From Comamonadaceae bacterium (GTDB lineage Bacteria > Pseudomonadota > Gammaproteobacteria > Burkholderiales > Burkholderiaceae_C), in NCBI GenBank assembly GCA_947476465.1, contig CANJQN010000030.1:1-46863 (forward strand): a DNA stretch of 46,863 nt, read 5' to 3'. Of this stretch, positions 44,724 to 46,863 are shown piece after piece. The first letter of the stretch is position 1. Every line of letters begins with the position of its first letter. The notes under the pieces were generated by a model, which saw only the letters and a program-made list of their open reading frames with translations, did not search any database and was not told where the DNA came from. Position numbers and translations under genes: made by a program.

Positions 44724-46547
44724 ATGAGTCAGATTGAAGTGAAGGTGCCGGACATCGGCGATTTCGACGAGGTCGCAGTCATCGAAGTGCTGGTCAAGCC
44801 CGGCGACGTGATCAAGGCCGAGCAGTCCCTGGTGACGGTGGAAAGCGACAAGGCCTCGATGGAAATTCCGTCGAGCCATGCCGGCACCGTCAAGGAGCTC
44901 AAGGTCAAGTTGGGTGACAAGGTGGCGCAGGGCGCCGTGCTGCTGGTGCTGGACGTCGCGCAAGCGGCCGAACAGGCGGCACCAGCGCCCGCACCCGCCG
45001 CCGCGCCTTCCGCCGCTGCCGCAGCCGCGCCAGTCCAGCCCGCGCGTGCGACCACGAGTGCGGCCACGAGTTCATCCACCCCCGCGCCCGTGGCCTCCAC
45101 CTACGCCGGCGGCGCCGACCTCGAATGCGACATGCTGGTGCTGGGCGGCGGCCCCGGCGGGTATTCGGCCGCCTTCCGCGCCGCCGATCTGGGCATGCAG
45201 GTCGTGCTGGTCGAGCGCTACGCCGCGCTCGGCGGCGTGTGCCTGAACGTCGGCTGCATCCCGTCCAAGGCGCTGCTGCATGTGGCCGCGGTGATGGACG
45301 AAGTGAGCCACTTCGAGGCGCTGGGCGTGAGCTTCGGCAAGCCCACGGTTGACCTGGACAAGCTGCGTGCCCACAAGAACAAGGTGGTGGGCAAGCTGAC
45401 CGGCGGCCTGGCCGCCATGGCCAAGATGCGCAAGGTGACGATCGTGCGCGGCTACGGCAGCTTTCAGGGCGCCCACCACCTGCAGGTGGAAGAGACCACC
45501 GGCGAGGGCCAGGACAAGACTGGCAAAAAGCAGACCATCCGCTTCAAGCAGGCCATCATCGCCGCTGGCTCGCAGGCCATGCGCCTGCCCTTCATGCCAG
45601 ACGACCCGCGCGTGGTCGACTCCACCGGCGCGCTGGCGCTGGCCGGCTCGCCCAAGCGCATGCTGATTCTGGGCGGCGGCATCATCGGACTGGAAATGGG
45701 CACGGTGTACTCCACGCTGGGCGCGCGCCTGGACGTGGTCGAGATGCTCGACGGCCTGATGCAGGGCGCCGACCGCGACCTGGTGCGGGTGTGGCAGAAG
45801 ATGAACGCGCCGCGCTTTGACAACATCATGCTCAAGACCAAGACGGTTGGCGCCGAGGCCACCGAGGGCGGCATCCTGGTGCGCTTCGAGGGCGAGGCCG
45901 CCCCCAAGGAGCCGCAGCTGTACGACCTGGTGCTCCAGGCCGTCGGCCGCAGCCCCAACGGCAAGAAGATCGGCGCTGACAAGGCCGGCGTGATCGTCGG
46001 CGAGCGCGGCTTCATCCCGGTCGATGTGCAGATGCGCACCAACGTGCCGCACATCTTCGCCATTGGTGACGTGGTGGGCCAGCCCATGCTGGCGCACAAG
46101 GCGGTGCATGAGGGGCATGTCGCGGCGGAAGTGGCGGCCGGCGAGAAGACGCAGTTCGACGCCCGCGTGATCCCCAGCGTGGCCTACACGGACCCTGAGG
46201 TGGCCTGGGTGGGCCTGACCGAAGAACAGGCCAAGGCCCAGGGCGTGGCAATCAAGAAGGGCCTGTTCCCCTGGACGGCCTCGGGCCGCGCAATCGCCAA
46301 CGGGCGCGACGAAGGCTTCACCAAGCTGCTGTTCGACGCGCAGACGCACCGTATCGTCGGCGGCGGCATCGTGGGCACCCATGCCGGCGACATGATCGGC
46401 GAGGTGGCCCTGGCCATCGAGATGGGCGCTGATGCAGTCGACATCGGCAAGACCATCCACCCCCATCCGACGCTGGGCGAGAGCATCGGCATGGCAGCAG
46501 AAGTGGCCCACGGCACCTGCACCGACCTGCCGCCGCCGCGCAAGTAA
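44724..46547 (+). CDS. lpdA: Dihydrolipoyl dehydrogenase E3 with lipoyl domain
   Basis: The FAD enzyme reoxidises lipoyl groups of the complex with NAD+. At 607 residues it is about 130 longer than standalone E3 because of an N-terminal lipoyl domain (1-75, Lys43 in [11 protein letters not shown]) and an Ala/Pro/Ser/Thr linker (about 80-130). The oxidoreductase part has the FAD motif [13 protein letters not shown], redox disulfide [19 protein letters not shown] motif [24 protein letters not shown] and the C-terminal active-site [12 protein letters not shown] 44724 is chosen because it opens the lipoyl domain. Lipoylated E3 is known from several beta-proteobacteria and Neisseria. Confidence 0.95.
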   Translation: MSQIEVKVPDIGDFDEVAVIEVLVKPGDVIKAEQSLVTVESDKASMEIPSSHAGTVKELKVKLGDKVAQGAVLLVLDVAQAAEQAAPAPAPAAAPSAAAAAAPVQPARATTSAATSSSTPAPVASTYAGGADLECDMLVLGGGPGGYSAAFRAADLGMQVVLVERYAALGGVCLNVGCIPSKALLHVAAVMDEVSHFEALGVSFGKPTVDLDKLRAHKNKVVGKLTGGLAAMAKMRKVTIVRGYGSFQGAHHLQVEETTGEGQDKTGKKQTIRFKQAIIAAGSQAMRLPFMPDDPRVVDSTGALALAGSPKRMLILGGGIIGLEMGTVYSTLGARLDVVEMLDGLMQGADRDLVRVWQKMNAPRFDNIMLKTKTVGAEATEGGILVRFEGEAAPKEPQLYDLVLQAVGRSPNGKKIGADKAGVIVGERGFIPVDVQMRTNVPHIFAIGDVVGQPMLAHKAVHEGHVAAEVAAGEKTQFDARVIPSVAYTDPEVAWVGLTEEQAKAQGVAIKKGLFPWTASGRAIANGRDEGFTKLLFDAQTHRIVGGGIVGTHAGDMIGEVALAIEMGADAVDIGKTIHPHPTLGESIGMAAEVAHGTCTDLPPPRK

Positions 46548-46552
46548 GCTTG

Positions 46553-46755
46553 CGTCATCCCCGCGCAGGCGCACGGGTGTCCGGAATAACTTCTCGTCAT
46601 CCCCGCGAAGGCGCACTGGTGTCCGGAATAGATTCAAGTAGTCGTCATCCCCGCGAAGGCGGGAATCCAGGAGCGAGCAGTGTCCGGCGTGACGGGCCGT
46701 CGCTACGCTTGGCCAGGGCCTGGATTCCCGCCTCCGCGCACTGGTGTCCGGAATA
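46553..46755. repeat. Cluster of interspersed repeats after lpdA
   Basis: Two 36-nt direct copies (46553-46588 and 46595-46630) begin CGTCATCCCCGCG and end GTGTCCGGAATA. A third start at 46643 diverges into AGGCGGGAATCCAGG (46657-46671), which is perfectly inverted as CCTGGATTCCCGCCT at 46719-46733. CGCACTGGTGTCCGGAATA recurs at 46737-46755. The CGTCATCCCCGCGAAGGCGGGAATCC type is widespread in beta-proteobacterial genomes. It may also stabilise or end the pdh transcript. Confidence 0.8.
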
Positions 46756-46812
46756 AATTGATCGGGTGATACAAAGACAAAGGGGCGGCCTCGGTGGAAT
46801 TTCCGTTCGCCC

Positions 46813-46863
46813 TGAGCCTGTCGAAGGGCATGCGAGTGCAAGTGCGAGGCTTCGACAGGCTCA
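46813..46863. repeat. Palindromic interspersed element at right edge
   Basis: TGAGCCTGTCGAAG (46813-46826) is perfectly inverted as CTTCGACAGGCTCA (46850-46863) around a 23-nt loop. The motif GCCCTGAGCCTGTCGAAGGG is a very common REP-like element in proteobacterial genomes. The right arm reaches the window edge and may continue. Confidence 0.8.

Noticed and set aside
46553..46755. CRISPR-like direct repeats
   Set aside because: Only two good copies with a 6-nt gap between them and a degenerate third; no spacers of regular length and no cas genes.

Overview
The window is high-GC proteobacterial chromosome. Gene content and protein sequences point to the Burkholderiales, most likely the family Comamonadaceae. 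The markers are an adjacent pssA and leuA, an Aat plus Bpt-type N-degron pair, a BPH-type proteasome homologue inside the pyruvate dehydrogenase operon, and interspersed hairpin repeats of a kind I associate with this family. Family assignment is inference from protein resemblance, not a search.

Region 1 (1-4765): a broken IS4-type transposase end, then pssA, then a leucine-biosynthesis unit. A 17-codon leader peptide with three consecutive Leu codons and a strong intrinsic terminator precede two different 2-isopropylmalate synthases (type 2, then type 1) whose genes overlap by 16 nt. Region 2 (4766-9088): pbpG (PBP7-type endopeptidase) faces a minus-strand cluster of Sfp-type phosphopantetheinyl transferase, aat, bpt and an IclR-family regulator. 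Region 3 (9359-11097): a hybrid histidine kinase gene broken by an internal deletion and several frameshifts.

Region 4 (11281-29560) is the accessory core and the best candidate for something undescribed. A 3012-residue two-partner-secretion exoprotein, a periplasmic double-FecR protein and its TpsB outer-membrane transporter are followed on the same strand by five translationally coupled genes. These encode a membrane sensor with a PP2C/SpoIIE phosphatase output, a family-3 solute-binding protein, a SAM methyltransferase, a solute-binding protein fused to an ABC permease, and a second permease. No ABC ATPase is present, and the permease coupling loops look degenerate.

Region 5 (29568-36403): housekeeping genes pyrD, rpiA, a DUF4124/glutaredoxin-like protein, prlC and folD, with an orphan CesT-type type III secretion chaperone and a small candidate effector inserted between them. 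Region 6 (36492-46547): a FixJ-like response regulator and PAS sensor kinase, divergent from aceE-aceF-bph-lpdA. There a proteasome-like peptidase gene sits between the E2 and E3 genes of pyruvate dehydrogenase. The last 300 bases are interspersed hairpin repeats.
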